Shown here piece by piece: positions 1 to 15,155 of a stretch of 64,000 nt of DNA. Source of the DNA: Caprimulgus europaeus (taxonomy: Eukaryota; Chordata; Aves; Caprimulgiformes; Caprimulgidae); NCBI GenBank assembly GCA_907165065.1, contig OU015530.1, positions 44,828,965-44,892,964 on the forward strand, written 5' to 3'. Both the position numbers and the translations under genes were made by a program. The notes below the pieces were generated by a model. It was given only the letters and a program-made list of their open reading frames with translations. It made no database searches and was not told where the DNA came from. The first letter of the stretch is position 1, and every line of letters starts with the position of its first letter.

Positions 1-3000
1 AATGGATACATGGAACTGGGACATGCACTTTTTTCCCTGGCAGAAAACCAAATGTACATGCCTCCACCTATAAGTTTAGAGATCTGAAAGACTTCTGCAG
101 AGATGTATTATAGATGAGTCACAGTTTCCCCTTGATATCGAGACAAAGAAAAGGAGGAAATTCTGCATAAATCATTTCACATTTTCCCTGTAATGCTCCT
201 GAATATATTATTATTCACCTCACCTTTTCAAAGACAGTGATTTTCATACTTCTGAGGAAGATACAAAAAGCATTTCTTATTTAGCAACTAGAATTTGTCA
301 TTAGGCAATTTTCAAACAGGTCTCATAGCTCTTTTATCCTTATTCATTTCTTTTTTCCTTTTAAATCTGAAATAGTCCCTTGTTGCATGATTTGCAGATC
401 TCTATCAGAAGACGAGGATTTTACTAGCTTCAGCCAAGTACAGAACAGTTCAATCCCCTTGAGTACTGAATGTAAGAGTCAATTTAGAAGTAAGCTAAAA
501 GTATAGCACTCTGTTCTCCGTCACAGAAAACATCATTTTACTCACACAGGCATCTTAATAACAAAATTCAATTCCAGATATTTTCCTCAGCATGGTTCAG
601 GACTGTTTAGAGATGACATCAGAAATTTTATTAAAGACTTGGCTTTTTAAAAATTTAATTAAAATATCTGTTTTCCAATAACATAAAAGTCCCTATGTTG
701 GTGGGAGTTTGAAGTTAGAATGTATTCTTTAACTTTGAATTTCATCTGATTTAGGAAACAACTTTCAAAGGTTTTGGTTTCTTTGTTACTGAAAATCAAC
801 CTATTAATTCACCCATAGAACCAGAAAAACATAATTATACTGTTTTATCATCTTGCTTAAAGAAAAGTACACAGGTTTCCTCTCATTTAGACAGTGATTT
901 CTCTTTGGTTCTCATTTGATAGGATTTGCTAAGATATAGCTTTGATTTATGACTTTTTTGTTTAAATTCCTACCGCTGGAAAGGAAAAAATAACTACGCA
1001 TCTGTTTTTTTGCGTTACACACCAGGTAGATGGACAAACACACCTGAGCTAAGGGTCTCTAACTGGTAGATCTTTAAGTTAATTCTTCCCATTTCAGCTT
1101 TTCCTCCCCTAAAAGAACAAAACCAGGCAAGGTCCCAGTCCCAAGTCCCAGGGGAGGAAGACCCCCAATGGAGCCCCAGCACTGCGATGGCAATGTAGGG
1201 CACCCGGCCTCGCCACTGAGACAAGAGGCATCTGAGTCTGCACTAGGCTCCTGGGCAAAGTTTGAGTCATGAGATTTTACCATTTTACAGTTTTATCTTT
1301 TACTTCTCTTTTGCCAAATTGCAGAGTTGCCTGCCACATTTTGCTTTTCACCTCATCCTTCACTGTGAAACTCCACTAAAATTGCTTCAATTGAATTTCC
1401 CTGTTATGCTGTAGCATTTTTTTTGGTCTTTTGTACAACATGGATTTTACCTTAGGCACCAAAAAAATCACCATTTTAATAACAGAAAATACTACAGCAT
1501 TTTTCATTGTTCCTTGCTCAATTTGTTTTGCTGAAGTCAACATGAAAAACAATTTCAAACTTCTCAGTAAATGCTTCATTTACGAATGCTCCATTTCAAG
1601 TGCCTACAGGGTTACAATCTGGTCTATGACAATTTTATTAATTTTTTAATCAAAAGCATTAAATCAAATTTAAAATAAATAGTACTCAGTACTTCTGTAG
1701 TGCCCTCCAGCACAGTATGGCAAAAGTACTTCATAGACAATAATGGCTTTAGCTTCACTGCACCCTCAAGATGATTAAAAGTTATTCTCAAAATTGTTTC
1801 TTTATTTGAGGAAACTGAGGCACAGAAGCTTTCTTTACATACATTTGAGGTTCATTTCCAGACTGAGATGCTTTCAGTTTTGGGTTATCTCTCTGAGATA
1901 ATCAAAGCCTTGCTTTCAGAAAAATGTAAAATACTCACATGTACTCCTGAACTCAAACAAAAAGGACAGAAGCTAAAAAAGCACTATAAATATAAAATAG
2001 CAGTAAGCAAATTTCTGAAAACATAAAAAAACGATCAAGATTCATCACTGCAGACAGCTAGTCACTCCCCATTCATGGCAGCAGACAGCACCACAGGCCT
2101 CACTGCCCCAGCAGCTGGTGGCTGAGGAGAGGCTGGGGAGAGCACCCACTCCCTTGGAGCACTTTGGTCCCGAGTCCACATCAGCTTGCTGTCACACAAA
2201 ACTCTTACACAACACATGATGAAACATCATCAAGAGCCAAACTGCATCATGACTACCACCTCATTAAGGTATCTAGGGACACCAAAGAAGATCTCTTGTC
2301 TAAAATGTACTGAGGAACAAAGTGTAGGACATCATACAAGTGTTAGAACCACAGTTCCAGAAGTACTCTGCAACTTAAATGTAAGTTGTTCAAAAAGGGA
2401 AGTCGTTTCAAAAAATAATTCATTTAGTGACATTTGTTGCACCAGAACAGGTACCAGCTTCTCAATATAATTAATTTTTAAAAACTTATCCTCAGATAGA
2501 GACCTTATTTCCCTTTCTGATTCTTCCCCTTCCTTTTTTGCCCCAAGTCAGAGCAGTAGGGACTGCATTCAGCACATGTGAAGGAGGAGCAGTATTTCCA
2601 AGCAACTGTATTTTCACTGTGTTGCCCATAATAATATCTTAAGTTTGGCATTTCATTATCCTGCAAGGCCAGCACGAACCACAGATGTGGTCTGTCGAAA
2701 GAGGCAGTCTCCATCTTTTCCCCTCCCTAGATGGTCATGTTCATCACAGGATCCCCCTGTCCACCTTCTCCTTTCTGCTTATTCAAGCATTTGTATCATT
2801 ACACAAAAGATCTAAATTAAAATTAATGCTTAATAAAAACAATTTTAATTAGTTAAGTTTCCCAGGCTGGTCCAGTTCAGTCTAATTAACAGTCTCATAA
2901 AAGCTTAGGGAGGCACAAGGGAGGAAGCAAAGTGTGGCCAAGACTGCTTCTTTCAGCAGCAGAGATGATTTAAAATGGCCTCAGACTGTTGTTTAAAAGG

Positions 3001-5964
3001 ATACTGTTCATCTGCAGTTTCGCATACAGCTCAAGGCATTCTTTTCAACATTCAGTAACCTGCACTGCTCTGCATCCCATCTCATTCCTCTTCTATTGCC
3101 TCCTTCAAAATTCTACTTATTTTCAACTAATCTGAATAATTGTGTCTTGTTCACTAAAGTTGCTATCTCAGCACTCCCCCTCTTTCAAAATGAGCATGCT
3201 TTCCAGGAATAAATCCCTATTGCCCTTGTATACTGCTGACCTACTTTCCATAATTTGTTTTTCTCTCTGCCAGTTTCTAATCTACAGCAGAACTTCATTT
3301 GTCATGACATAAATAGTTACCTAAACAACTTCATACAAATTACTCAAATTCCACCATCCTTTTTAGATGAGATCAAATTAACAGACACACAATAATGCTT
3401 TTAAGTGCTATTTCCTGAGTTCATTAAAAGTTAAGATGCATAAACAGAAGCCAAAACACCCCACATTCCACAGTTGAATTCCTCTTCATCCATCCCACAA
3501 AAAAAAAAAAAAGTGAAAACATGGAAGTCATATATACATTAGAAAGGCATGTGTCCAAGTGCCTCTCTTCACTGAAAAGTCATAGGACTTTATACATAGA
3601 TGTCTGAATAAACACTCTTTTAAGGTTAACAATAGCACTTTTGGGAAAAAAATTCAATAAAGAACCAGAATAACTTTTGTCAATTAGAACTACAAGGACA
3701 TAGACACTCTCAAACACTACTTTTAAACATTCCACTTAATCAGTTACAAACTAGCTAAAGGATGAGTTTAAGGTTTCCAAACGTGTTGGAGCTTGTTATC
3801 AATTTCCCATAAACTGGCTCCCAAACAAGCCAGCCAATGAAGCTTCTCCAGCCTGAGGCCTCCTTGAAGAAATGTTTATTTTACTTTAATTCTTCATATC
3901 TATTTTCTGAAACTGTAGAAAACCTACTTTTAGGAAACCAGGGGAAAGCAAGCACTATTAGCCTACATTCTGAAGACTTTTTTTCTTCAAACTGTGAAAG
4001 GAAAGTTTGAAGAATCCTTGAAGAACAAGCAAATCCCAGGGTTTCAGAAAGAAGCGACTTTAGAAATCAAACTGCACTGAGCGCTTCTTCCACTGCATCC
4101 TTGGGCAGGATCTTTGGGCACTTCCACTTTCCAGGTTCACAGAATACACTGAGTTCCAGATTAACTAGCTGGGCTATTCTAGTACCTTGTTACAGCCAGC
4201 TCTGCCTATTTCAGAGGACAGTGCAAGAGCCGCTATAATAGGTAACTCACATAATTTGCCAGCAGGCTTTTCTCTTGTCCTTGGGGAGCTAGGTTCCATG
4301 TCATGGGGACTGGAGTGTATTTTTTAATTCCTCAAATGCCAGCAAATTTGAGGAAGGACAATACTGGCCTACCAATACTCCTGACTAGATGGGAAGGAGA
4401 AAATCATCTGCTTAATCATCACAGAAATCATATCTTGAAGAGACTAGTGAGTGAACTTTTCAAATAAGATAAAGGTCACTGTATCTTACAATTAAGACCC
4501 AATCAGTATAAAGGCGAGGCCAGTAAAAAAATTAAAAAAAAAATTTCTGTGACAAAGGCTCTGGTTTCTCACTGCAAATAATAAAGCTCACAGTGCTCAC
4601 ATAGAATGATATGATTTGAAGAAAATATGGAGAGAAACAAATAGATGAGTTTAAAACCTGTGGATTTTCATTTACTAAAACCAGCAGGTTCCCCACTCTT
4701 TTTTGTGTGGTCTATCCTCAGCTACATACAGGCTCAGAATAGTTCCTTAATATTAATAGTTATAACCACTTTGCAGTTTAATTTAATATTAAAAAACAAC
4801 AAAACTTAAAGAAATACCTTGCACACGTATCCTAGACAGTGTAAGGCAGCAGAAATCCTTAAAATTAATGAAATGCATTTATTATACTTGGTTTTTACTG
4901 TGGTATCAAATAGTTTTGCAGCAAATTTAGTTCTAAAAGTAATTTCAAATGGCAATTCCCAATCTTCTGCACTTTTGGAGTATTATGGATAAATATTAAT
5001 GTAACATGTTCTTATTTATACCACAGATGAACAAAACCAAAATAAATGGGCAACTGTATGACATCAAATATTAATGAGGAAAAACAATCAAAAAGCATAA
5101 GTAGCACTGAGAACTAGAGATTACTGGAAAGATGTCAACACTGTGCCTTATTTACCAAATCCGTAACAACTTTTGAGAAAACAGACACAGAGTATGACAA
5201 CAATGTAATATATCTGCAGGTAACCCATCGCCCACTATTAAGTACTTTATTTTATCTGTTTTAAACTAAATCCTGGTCTAGCCAACCCACATGTAGCACA
5301 GACTGTGCAATGCCTAAAGTATAGCAAGAAAAACGCATTTCCATTTGTATGTCTCTTTGGACGCGACTAGAAATTATTTCTCTTCATGGTAGCAACGTAG
5401 GTAAAAAGGATTTAGAAGCACAGTAAATCACAAGAGAGGATAAAGAGTGCAACCTGTGTATGTGGAGGATAGCAGAGATACCTATGCCCATCCACACTCA
5501 GACTGGTCATACAAGAAGAGCAGACTTGAGAGGTTACTTCCGCTGACTCGTGGCAAGGGTTAAGGAGCATCTCTTCTGCTTTATGAGACACCACACGCTA
5601 CCACAGACATCAAATGGAGCAGGGCACACATGCATAGAGAAGAACCAGCGTTCTAGCGGTGCATATGCTGAAGTAAATATCTTTAAGCAGCAAAAAGTTG
5701 GAAGCTCTGTCTACACAGTTCAGGTAATCTAAATAGTATTTGAGTACTAGGAACTTTCCTATCAAAATGAGGTAGTCAAGAAGAAGAGATAATGGCTTTA
5801 GAAATCTGCTTTTCCCCATAAGAAAATCCTGAAACACACAAATACTGAGCTGTTATGTTCTGATGCAGTTAAAGAAGGAATAATTCAAATGCTTGATAGG
5901 AAAGAAGACTGGAACAGAACTTCCATGTGGTACAAATCCATGTAGCTAGAAGAAAGGAGGTGAA

Positions 5965-6150
5965 ATGCGGCTAAATATCAGAAGAAAATCCTTAATGGAG
6001 TGATATATCAGATTGTGAAAATCTCCCAAGGGAAGAAGCAGAATTCCCACTGCTCAACACATGTAAAAGCAGCGTGGACAAAGAACTGCAAGACAGGCTA
6101 CAGGGAACAACTCAATACATAGTAAGAGGATGGTTCGGATGACCTAATAA
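5965..6150 (+). mobile_element. Old CR1 LINE 3' fragment
   Basis: Diverged trace of the CR1 3' end. The order of short matches is right for the family: the frame region that normally encodes RxxFFxxRVVxHW, a segment like CCCAAGGGAAG in place of the usual CCCAGGGAGG, the GTGGACAAAGA region, then GGATGGTTCGGATGACCT near the end. No terminal ATTCTRTGR octamers are clear. Heavily mutated and far older than the other copies here. Call rests on eye alignment only. Confidence 0.5.
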
Positions 6151-9100
6151 TATAACAGGATTTAAAATGACTAGATAATTCTATTATCATTAACCACATT
6201 CACAGTAGTACAAGCTAAAACACTGTTGCTATGGTAATCAATCCTTATGTGTTGCTGCAGACAATGACAGCGATACAGGGATGGAAATGAATTGAACCAG
6301 CCTTTCCTCTTCTCAATGAATTCAATGTACCCATCAGCTGAGAAACTATCTAATATAGAAGTTTACACCTAGCTTCCCACAAGCCTTTTAAAATATACAG
6401 TAAAGCACAGCTGAGTGTCTGGCATTCAAATATGGGTTATTCATAGACTTACACAGTCGGTTCAGATTCAAGGGAGGAGCAAGGCTCCAGCTCAGAGGGG
6501 GTGCTGCTGGAAACGGATGGACAGCTCATGACTGCGCTTGGAATCGCCTTCTCTTCAAAATGCCTGAATTCTCTCACCCCAAAGCAAACCAGCACTATGG
6601 AAAGACCAACGCATGCACCCTCCTGCTCACATGCCATTGCAGCTCCATCTCATGAGAGTATGGGACCAACTTGTTTACCATGTGGAAGGCAAGAAAAAAA
6701 GACAGCAGAGGCAATCATTTTCACTGGCACTTTCTAAGTAGTCCTATGGTCAACAAACCATAGTAGTGAAAGCATCCTACTTTTTATTCTTAATTTATAC
6801 TCCCAACTGAAAACTTTAATCTCAAATGAAAGCATACAACTTCTAAAGATTCAAGGCACAGGAAAGCAAATGATCATCACATCACATCTCTTCATCACAT
6901 ATTGTCAACTCTAAATCAATTCCATTCCTGCATGGATGTTATTACAGTATTGTAATGAAGTGCACATCTCACAGTAAGCTGGCAAATATTTACTGGTTTG
7001 CTCACACAGCCTTCCTCTTACTTACAGTAACAGAATATTTGTCAGGAAATCAGGAAGTTAAACCTGGTAGCAATAAAATTCTTAGAGCCAGTGAAAATTA
7101 TGGAACTCAAATTTTGAAAAATGGAATTTAAGTCATTCCTGGTACCACCCAAATAGGGTCTGTTTGAATCTCTATTCGTAAAACTGTAAAACTCCACCAA
7201 GTTTTTTTAACAACACCTGAGAATTTAAAATAAGGCACTCCAAAACAAAAAGTTTTCAGCAACACACAATAGGAATCGAGTTGGAAAAAAAGCTTAAATT
7301 ACTAGGTGAAAAACCACCATGCTACTGTGGTTTTTAACATGGTAAAAAATGGTTACAGAGTGTATTTAGGAAAAAACTATAGGTCTATGTAGACAGAAGA
7401 GAAAACAACTATTTCTGCTTCTCAGAATTTCACAGCAATGCTTCCTTCCAAAAAATTATTTCTCAAGTTAACAAAGTATTTATTTTGGTCTTTTGATAGT
7501 CTACAGCACTGCTAAGAAAAATAATTCAAAGCAGCCCACACAAATAGAAAGGGTACTATAGATCATGGGAGCTACATATTTCAAAAGGAATGTGTTTTTA
7601 CCTGCTAGTGCTGGTATTTTTATGTAACTCTTACTCATTGTTTTGTGCAGCACAATGCAAAATATTCATTAGAAACCAGACAAAAAGATCAAAAAGGAAG
7701 CAAGTCCATATTCTGTTTGAAAATCAACTATGAGCAAGCAAGTACACCAGAAAGTAAAAACAAACTATTTGAAATCCTCAGCTACAAAATATTTGAAAGA
7801 GACTAAAAATAAACTAGCTTGTTTTTAAAAAAGCTTTTAAATTCGACCTTAAGGAATGTATTATGTATTAAGTGAGAAGCAAAATACATACATCAAGAAA
7901 AGATCAGAGCAGCAGTGGAGTGTTCAATATTCCCTAACACATACAGAAGCAAAATATTTGATAGATGTGCTGTACAGTTACCCTCTTAACTTAAAAATTT
8001 CTTTACATAATATATTTTTTTGTAAAAAAATTTCTCAGGGATAAGCAGAGAAAATTACTCGAGTACTACCAGAACATTCTTGAAATGAGACATTTATTCA
8101 ATTGATGAAGATATCCTTCTTATTGAAAACAGTCTGTAACAGACTATACGTATATTTTGTTTCTATTTTAATATATTTCATTAGTATTTTTCTTGGAATT
8201 TAAACAAAAATGTTCCTGCTTGTGTGAGTTTCAAGTCATTAGTGCCAAAACTTCAGCCAATGTTTCATGAGAAAATTACTGAATTATGTCTGTTTATTAT
8301 TATAACACAGATTTCTCAAGAAAATTATTCCCTCTTGGGCATTAAAAACTAAATGAGTATGAAAGACTAGAATGTGTTTAATGTGACCAAGCTAGCTTTT
8401 CCCGCCAAAATGCTTCAATTTAATCCAAACTAATTTTTTAAAACTTCAACAAAGTCTAATAAAAGTATTTCACTTCCAAAAGTGATGTGCATTTACTAGA
8501 AGGGACTTAATAAAAAGTTATCATTAAAAAATGCAAATTGTGAAGGCCAAGAATTTTACTATGCAACTGCCGTAAATATATATTTTTTTAATACAAGTTC
8601 ATGGATGAGTCAAAAAGAGCATGTGTGAGAAAGAGAAAGAAATCCCAGTGCAACTGAGAAATTAAACTGAAAAATTAAACCAAGGAGCCAAAAACCAGAC
8701 ACACAGATGGTAAAAACTGGCAAAAATAAAACGTAAAAATCATGCTCTTAAGTACCAACAGATGCAATGACTTTAAAATATTACTCCTTGAGGATACACA
8801 AAGACAATAATCCCAGATTGTGATTTCTGGGCCAGTCTACTGCTGCACTAGAGCCACAAGATACACGGTATTGTACAGAGAAAAAATAATGCGTCAGAGA
8901 TGGTGATATCTGCACTGCCAGTCTACTAAAATAGAAAGGAACGAAATTAAGCTATCCAACACTGTGAAATTAATGTCTTCAGAAAAAAAAAATAATAATT
9001 AAAAAATAAACTGTGTAAATTAGATAAGAGAGGTGACTCACAGAATCCATTTACAGATTTATAATACTAGAGGACTAAGCATGAACTGGTTATTTGAGCA

Positions 9101-10032
9101 TTTCTGAAACATTCTTTCTTGAAACAACAGTTAAGCTTCTCAGTCCAGATGGAAGCAAGACGATGCTTCCCAGATTCCACATTGTTAAACTTTGTCTCAC
9201 TAATAGCTTTGCTGACCTTCAATCTTATTTAGGATCTCCTTGATTTTAATCACACAAATACCTAAAAGCTATCCCAGTTCATACTACTGGTATTAAAACA
9301 GGGAAAGAAAAATAACCCAAGATTTGAAAACTGAGGAACTATCGTGTAGTATCTATATGCTTGAAGCCTTTCCTGAAAGATCTTAAAATCAGAACTTGAA
9401 ATGAATAATTATTAGTAGTATTTTTAAAATTACTTAAGACTAATTCTCTAGATTGTTGAATGGATTAAATTGATACCACTGTGCATGATCAAACAAACCC
9501 AGCAGCTTAGGCCATCACCAATAATTTCAGGCTAGCTGTAGATATACAGCCATAAAGACTACTGCTTTTTTGGGGGTAAAAAGCAAAGTCAAATTCAAAG
9601 AAAAGAACATGATATTTCTTTACTACCTCTTTTAGTATGCAAAATTTTACACTGGGCACTTTCTCCTATAAAACAGTTACTGAAGTTATCAGGATAATCA
9701 GAATATCGGGAAGATGACTAAAAACTCCACAATATCAATATATTTAAAAACACAGTTGCAAGAAAAACATTTATCATAAAGTAGGTTTTACAAGTTATAT
9801 ATGGATACATTTAAACATATAGATACTTGTATGTGTCATCAATGACTACTTTAAAATACTGCCCCTCAAAGTGGGCAGTTAATGAAGTATTCTGCATTTC
9901 TAGTATATAAACAAGTATGGATGTGTACTTCATTGAATTCTAATGTATATCTGGATGAGTGGTAAGAATGCTGAACTATAAAAATGAACAGGAAAGTTTG
10001 TTAACTGGAAAACAGAATGATGTTGTCATTAA

Positions 10033-10689
10033 TCAAATAAATTTTGTCCTCTGTAGAGGCTCCAGATTCGGATGACCCAGAAAGATACCACTTCTCACCA
10101 GGACCTGCCAGCTTCCAGCTAGCGCAAGCCTGCAGAGCTTCGGCAGCTGCTGCGTGCCCTGCTGGAACAGCCCGGGAGGCGGTTTCGAAACTACTCCCAC
10201 CATCCAGAAACACGGTCTTTGCCCCAGGTTTCGGAGGTTTGGCTTTTGAGTAAGACAAGTCAAGGCATGCCTGACACCAGCACGCTCAGACCCCCAGGGG
10301 CCCAGCATGGGAGGGCACAACTTCTCTCCAACTGCGCCTCTTTTTATATTTACATGTACATGTAAAATGAAAGAAGTCATCAGGGAACTGCGCTGCAATG
10401 AGGCAGGAGTTGCATGCAGATTTAGATACAATAATTTCTTTGGGGTTTTCTTCCTACACATTTCCCAGCCTACATCCCAATATTTTCTGCTGTCCCCTGA
10501 CACACCAGTATGGAGCTGAAGTGCCTCTGACCCAGTCTTCAGCTTTTCAGTAAGACTGCCATGTGTTAATTTAGGGGGAAAATGGCAGAATCCTTGAGCC
10601 CCATTAATTTCACCTACCCAGAATGCTGTGATACACACAATCCTACTGAAGTATAATATTACAAGACGCTTCTTTTGCACAGAGACCAA
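10033..10689 (-). other. Unexplained 218-codon open frame (no family recognised)
   Basis: Longest open frame not explained by a CR1. It is in a GC-richer island (10040..10540) within AT-rich intron, on the PARD3 sense strand. The translation is Cys-, Leu- and Gly-rich with no domain, signal peptide or repeat that I recognise. Parallel shorter frames are open on the plus strand (10044..10253, 10307..10519), as expected when local composition is low in stop codons. The first codon is not a supported start, and no strong promoter or splice context was found. Probably chance, or part of an old degraded repeat or a non-coding transcript. Confidence 0.2.
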
Positions 10690-13600
10690 TTTTACAGACC
10701 TTCAAATCACCAGCAAAATCCATCAGTTTTGATGAGAGGATGAGTTAAAAGAGTCTTCATGAAGAGAAAGCTATTTATAGTGACAAAGTGTAACTACAAG
10801 GAAGAAATACTGATGGGTTTGCTTTATGAAATCTGTGCTTTGTTGTAACAATTATTGCCTAGAAAAATCAAGATAAATAAAAATGGTATGATGGAATACT
10901 CAATGTAACTTCCAATAGTTTTAAATAGAGAGGCTCACAGATATGATCGCTTTCTTTTGGGACATTTAATTTAGTCTGTGCTTTGGATAAATGGGTTGAA
11001 ATTATAAGCAATCATGAATTCCTACACATTAGCAAAGTGAAGATTTTTTAAGACAAATGAGGGTATCCAAAAGTAAGAGGAAATTAAGTTTTGATACAAA
11101 GCGACTGAACACTGGCTTCCTGCCTAGTCTTCTGAAGAAATACTATGAGGACGAGGTTTTGATCATACTGGATATCTCACTCCTCGGGTTTTTATTCCAC
11201 AGCCTGTAAAAATGTTCGCAATATACAGCCTAAAGGATATTTTAAAATTATTATTATTTTTAACTAGTTGTACATGTGTGCTGCCCTTAATGTTAATTTT
11301 TAAACCATGAAAACAATATTTGAAATGGCAAATATGCTAAAATAATAATAGCCAACTGATTTTGCTCAAATTCGTAAATAGTCATCTCTGGGCTGGAAAA
11401 AGCAGCATAACAATTTTCAATCTAAGTTAACTTAAAGTAATCATATGCAGCTGGCATGAAAGTGAGTGATACCTTAATGCATGCTCTGGGCAACAATTTA
11501 TATTCCCAAAATATCACATGCAAGAGAGAAAAACTTAAAGGAAATATTTATTTCAAAAGCAAAATCTTTACAACAGTACATTACAGAAAGTCTTTAGTTG
11601 ATTAATATTTTTAGTGCTTCAGATGTTTCCAATTGATTACTTCCTAAGGGAAACACTATTTCTGCTGTATTTGTTATAATTCCGTGTATCCTGAATATGG
11701 ACCCTACCTCAACCAGAGTAACTGCATCAGTTACAAATCAGTTTTCCTTCTTTGGCATAGGGATTCAGCAAAAGCCCATCTCAGTGCCACAAGGCAGCTG
11801 GCAGTTAGTTGCTGGGTCTTATGAAAACACTTTTTAATTATTTACTAAATCAGATCAAATTTTAAAAAATGTAAAAAGAAGGATAACATTTTTCATGCAT
11901 CCTGATTTCCTAAGCAACTGAATTCCTATTTTACCCACTTGTCCCCTCCCTGGGCCTGGAAACTGTCAAGGTTGGCCATTTCTTGTACAACTCCAAGTAG
12001 TTTCAAGATAAATTTAGAATGTACGTATTTTCAGATCATTCAGTGAATGAACTGGCAAGGCTAGTCTATTATCTTTTTTTCTCTTCCAGCTGTACTAATG
12101 AAATAAATTAAAATCTTATGGTATATAGCATCAGCTAGGTCATATTACGTAATTCCATTCACTCAGTTGCTGCACTCACTAAATCTTGCTGTGTCACTTC
12201 ATGAGCAACCATGACATTTCTCAAAGTATCCCATAAATTACAGTAACCACTTAATATAGCCAGAGAGTACTACATTCAATAATGAAATGCTCATACTTAA
12301 GCAATAAAATCAAGATTAAATTTAAAATCACAAATAAAACAAAAACCCAAGCAAATTACTTCCACATAACTCAATTATTAAGTCCATGTTACACAGTACC
12401 ATTCCCCTTTATAGCAAAGTGCAACCATGTCATTAAAGTGACCTGTCCACAGAGGATTTTAAAGAATAAGCACCTTTTCTATTTCCATCAATGGAAGATA
12501 AATTAATGATCCCTTCCACAACAGATAGGAAAAACCTGGCCCTTTTCTGAAAGCATCTTTCTCATAATTAATAATTCATAGAAAGAAAAAAGTATAAAAA
12601 TCATCCTGCTGTTATTCAGTAAGTTTCTCATTCAGACAAAATCTGTCATTTTCCCTTGTCCAAAATAACCTCTCTGACTTTATTTCTGTTCTGTTTGATA
12701 TTAACTGACTTGCATGACTCAGCAGTGATTTACCTGAATCTTGCCTAAAAACTACAATGAGAAGTGAAGAGACCTCACATCCATGTTCCTGTCCGGATAA
12801 GTTGTTCTATTTTATTTTAGGAAGGACTACAACTTCCACTAAAAATTAATAATATAAATATTTGTTTTAAATAAGTAACATTAGCCATTTAGAAGAAAAA
12901 TTGTACCCAAGAAAATGAGACTATTTAAAAGGAAAAAAAAAAAAGGCACTTCTGTTTCAAGTCAAGTAAATTCTAGAATGCAAATTAAGTTAACTGAAAA
13001 TTAAGTTAATGTGAAGCTTAAGCTAAGGCCATACTGATTTCAAATGCAGAATTACAGAAGTTTGGCTTTGCAACAAAACCAAGCAAATTCTCAGTCTTGG
13101 TTTTTCTTATAATTTGAAAGGAACAGGGTAAAAACAGTATTTGGGATAATGTTCCGGTTTTAAACAGTGTCTTTCTGTTAGAATATGAAAATGGGCATCA
13201 TCAACACTTCAGAAAATAAAACAGAGAAGGGATTTGTGGAGCTAGGATTTAGAGATGTCATCTCTTTCTTTCCAAGGGATTGGTTGCTGTCCTGTAGAAA
13301 TCTGTACTGTAAAACACAAAGCAGGTATGCAGGAAGAAGAGAAAGGTAGGGCAGAGAAAATGAGAAGTACACAAAATGGAAGGAAAAAAGGGTAAAATAT
13401 CAATAATATGTACTACCAGTATCACCTTCTGAAACAAAAACGCTGAATTTGTTTTTAAGCCTCAAAGATACAAGTAATCACTTACATATTTACACTTTGG
13501 TTAAAAGGCTAGAAAGCAGAGCAAGCATAATGTGAAATTGAAATTAAGAGTACTTTACCAAGGGCGAGGGAGAATCCTCTATAGACACAATTAACAGAAT

Positions 13601-14589
13601 TGCTTCAATACACTTTAAGTTTTAACCTTTGTGGTCTTTGAAGTGAATAGTGGAACTGCATCTCTTTCAGGTTTGTATGGAAGGGCTGCACTGCCCTGAA
13701 AAGTTTTACAGTGTTGTAAACTAATGAAATAAATTATCTTAATTTGGTTAGATCTATTTTCATTAACTGTATTACCCACCAAGGGAATGAGGACAAATTT
13801 TAATTTTACTAATGTATTTGACTTCTGCATTACTTTGGCACACTGTTAATTGCAGCTCCTGCTCAGCTTTGCTCGCTCTGCCACCACAGGACCACCTCGT
13901 CCCCATGCTCCCCAGGCTCTTACCACACAGGCAGGGCTTCATGGAGCCCCCAGGATCCACACAGCTGTCACCGCCTCGAGCAGTGCTGTGCAGTACTAAG
14001 ACATTCCATGTTCCCACCAGGGCTTTTGAGGACATGGCATGATAGCAGCAACAAGAACATTATGAAACAGTGAGAGTGTTTCTATTATAAACAACGTGCT
14101 GGGACACATGATACACGCCTGACCTAAAAAGTAAACATAAGAGAAGCTACACCTCTTTAACAGTATGAAGAAAGAAAACATGTTCTTAAAAGAAGAAAAG
14201 GATGACCTGAGACATCCTTTAGACTAAATGCTCTTCCAGGCCCTGTAAGAGATTTTCAGATGTCCTTATCTGACCTGCTACCACGGACAGACAGCAGTCA
14301 AAAAAGCCAGAGATAACACTGTTCCACAAAATATTTAGAAAATAGTCAGAAAACTAGCCACAATAATTTATTTAAATTCTGACAGCATCTTCATGTCATT
14401 TAAAAGAGTATTGCTCATACCCCTGATATCACAGATTTATTAACATTAACTACTATAACATGATTATTTAAAATAGTTTGGTCCCAAAGGGCAGGCAAAC
14501 AGTACTGTATGGTTATTAGCAAATCTGAAAATGCCCTTCACGCATGCCAACACTCTTCAGAAAGGTTCTACAGAACAGAACAGGTCTTC

Positions 14590-15155
14590 TAGCAGATACT
14601 AGCACTTGTCAGGCTGCACTTGGAGTACCATGTCCAGTTTTGGTCCCCACAATTCATGAAAGATGCAGATAGACTGGAGAGGGTCCAAAGGAAGACCACA
14701 AAGAAGATCAAAGGGCTGGAAAACCTGCCCTATGAGGAAAGACTGAAGGAGTTAGTTAGGATTTTTCTCCCTGGAGAAGATTCAGGAGGGACCTCATCAC
14801 AGTATTGCATTACTTAGAGAGCAACTGCAGAAAGGACAGAGACTGCCTCTTCACAAGGAGCCACGTGGCAAAGATAAGGGGCTACAGCTAGAAGTTGCGC
14901 TGAGAGTTGCATCATGATGTAAATGGGAGGGGTTACATCATGAAATATAAAATAATTTATTTTTCCAGTGAGAACAACCCTTCACTGGAACAACCTCCCC
15001 AGGGATATGATAAGAGTCCCCATCACTGGAGGTTTTCAAGATGGGACTGGACAGAGTGCTAGGTAGTCTCATCTATGCTCCCTTTCCCACAAATGGTTGG
15101 ACCAGACAAGTCTTTCAAGCTCCCTTCCAACCTGGTTTGTTCAACGATTCTTTAA
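14590..15155 (+). mobile_element. CR1 LINE 3' end (older copy)
   Basis: 5'-truncated CR1. It starts in the C-terminal part of ORF2: the frame from 14620 reads [20 protein letters not shown], then [13 protein letters not shown], both typical of the CR1 region after the reverse transcriptase. The rest is the ORF2 end and 3' UTR (TGGAACAACCTCCCCAGGGA, TTCCAACCTGG) with a decayed tail at TTCAACGATTCTTT. The open frame breaks after about 65 codons. Some AT-rich sequence (about 14905..14965) does not fit the family and may be a small insertion. The wording ([13 protein letters not shown]) differs from the two long CR1 copies, suggesting a different, older subfamily. Confidence 0.9.
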
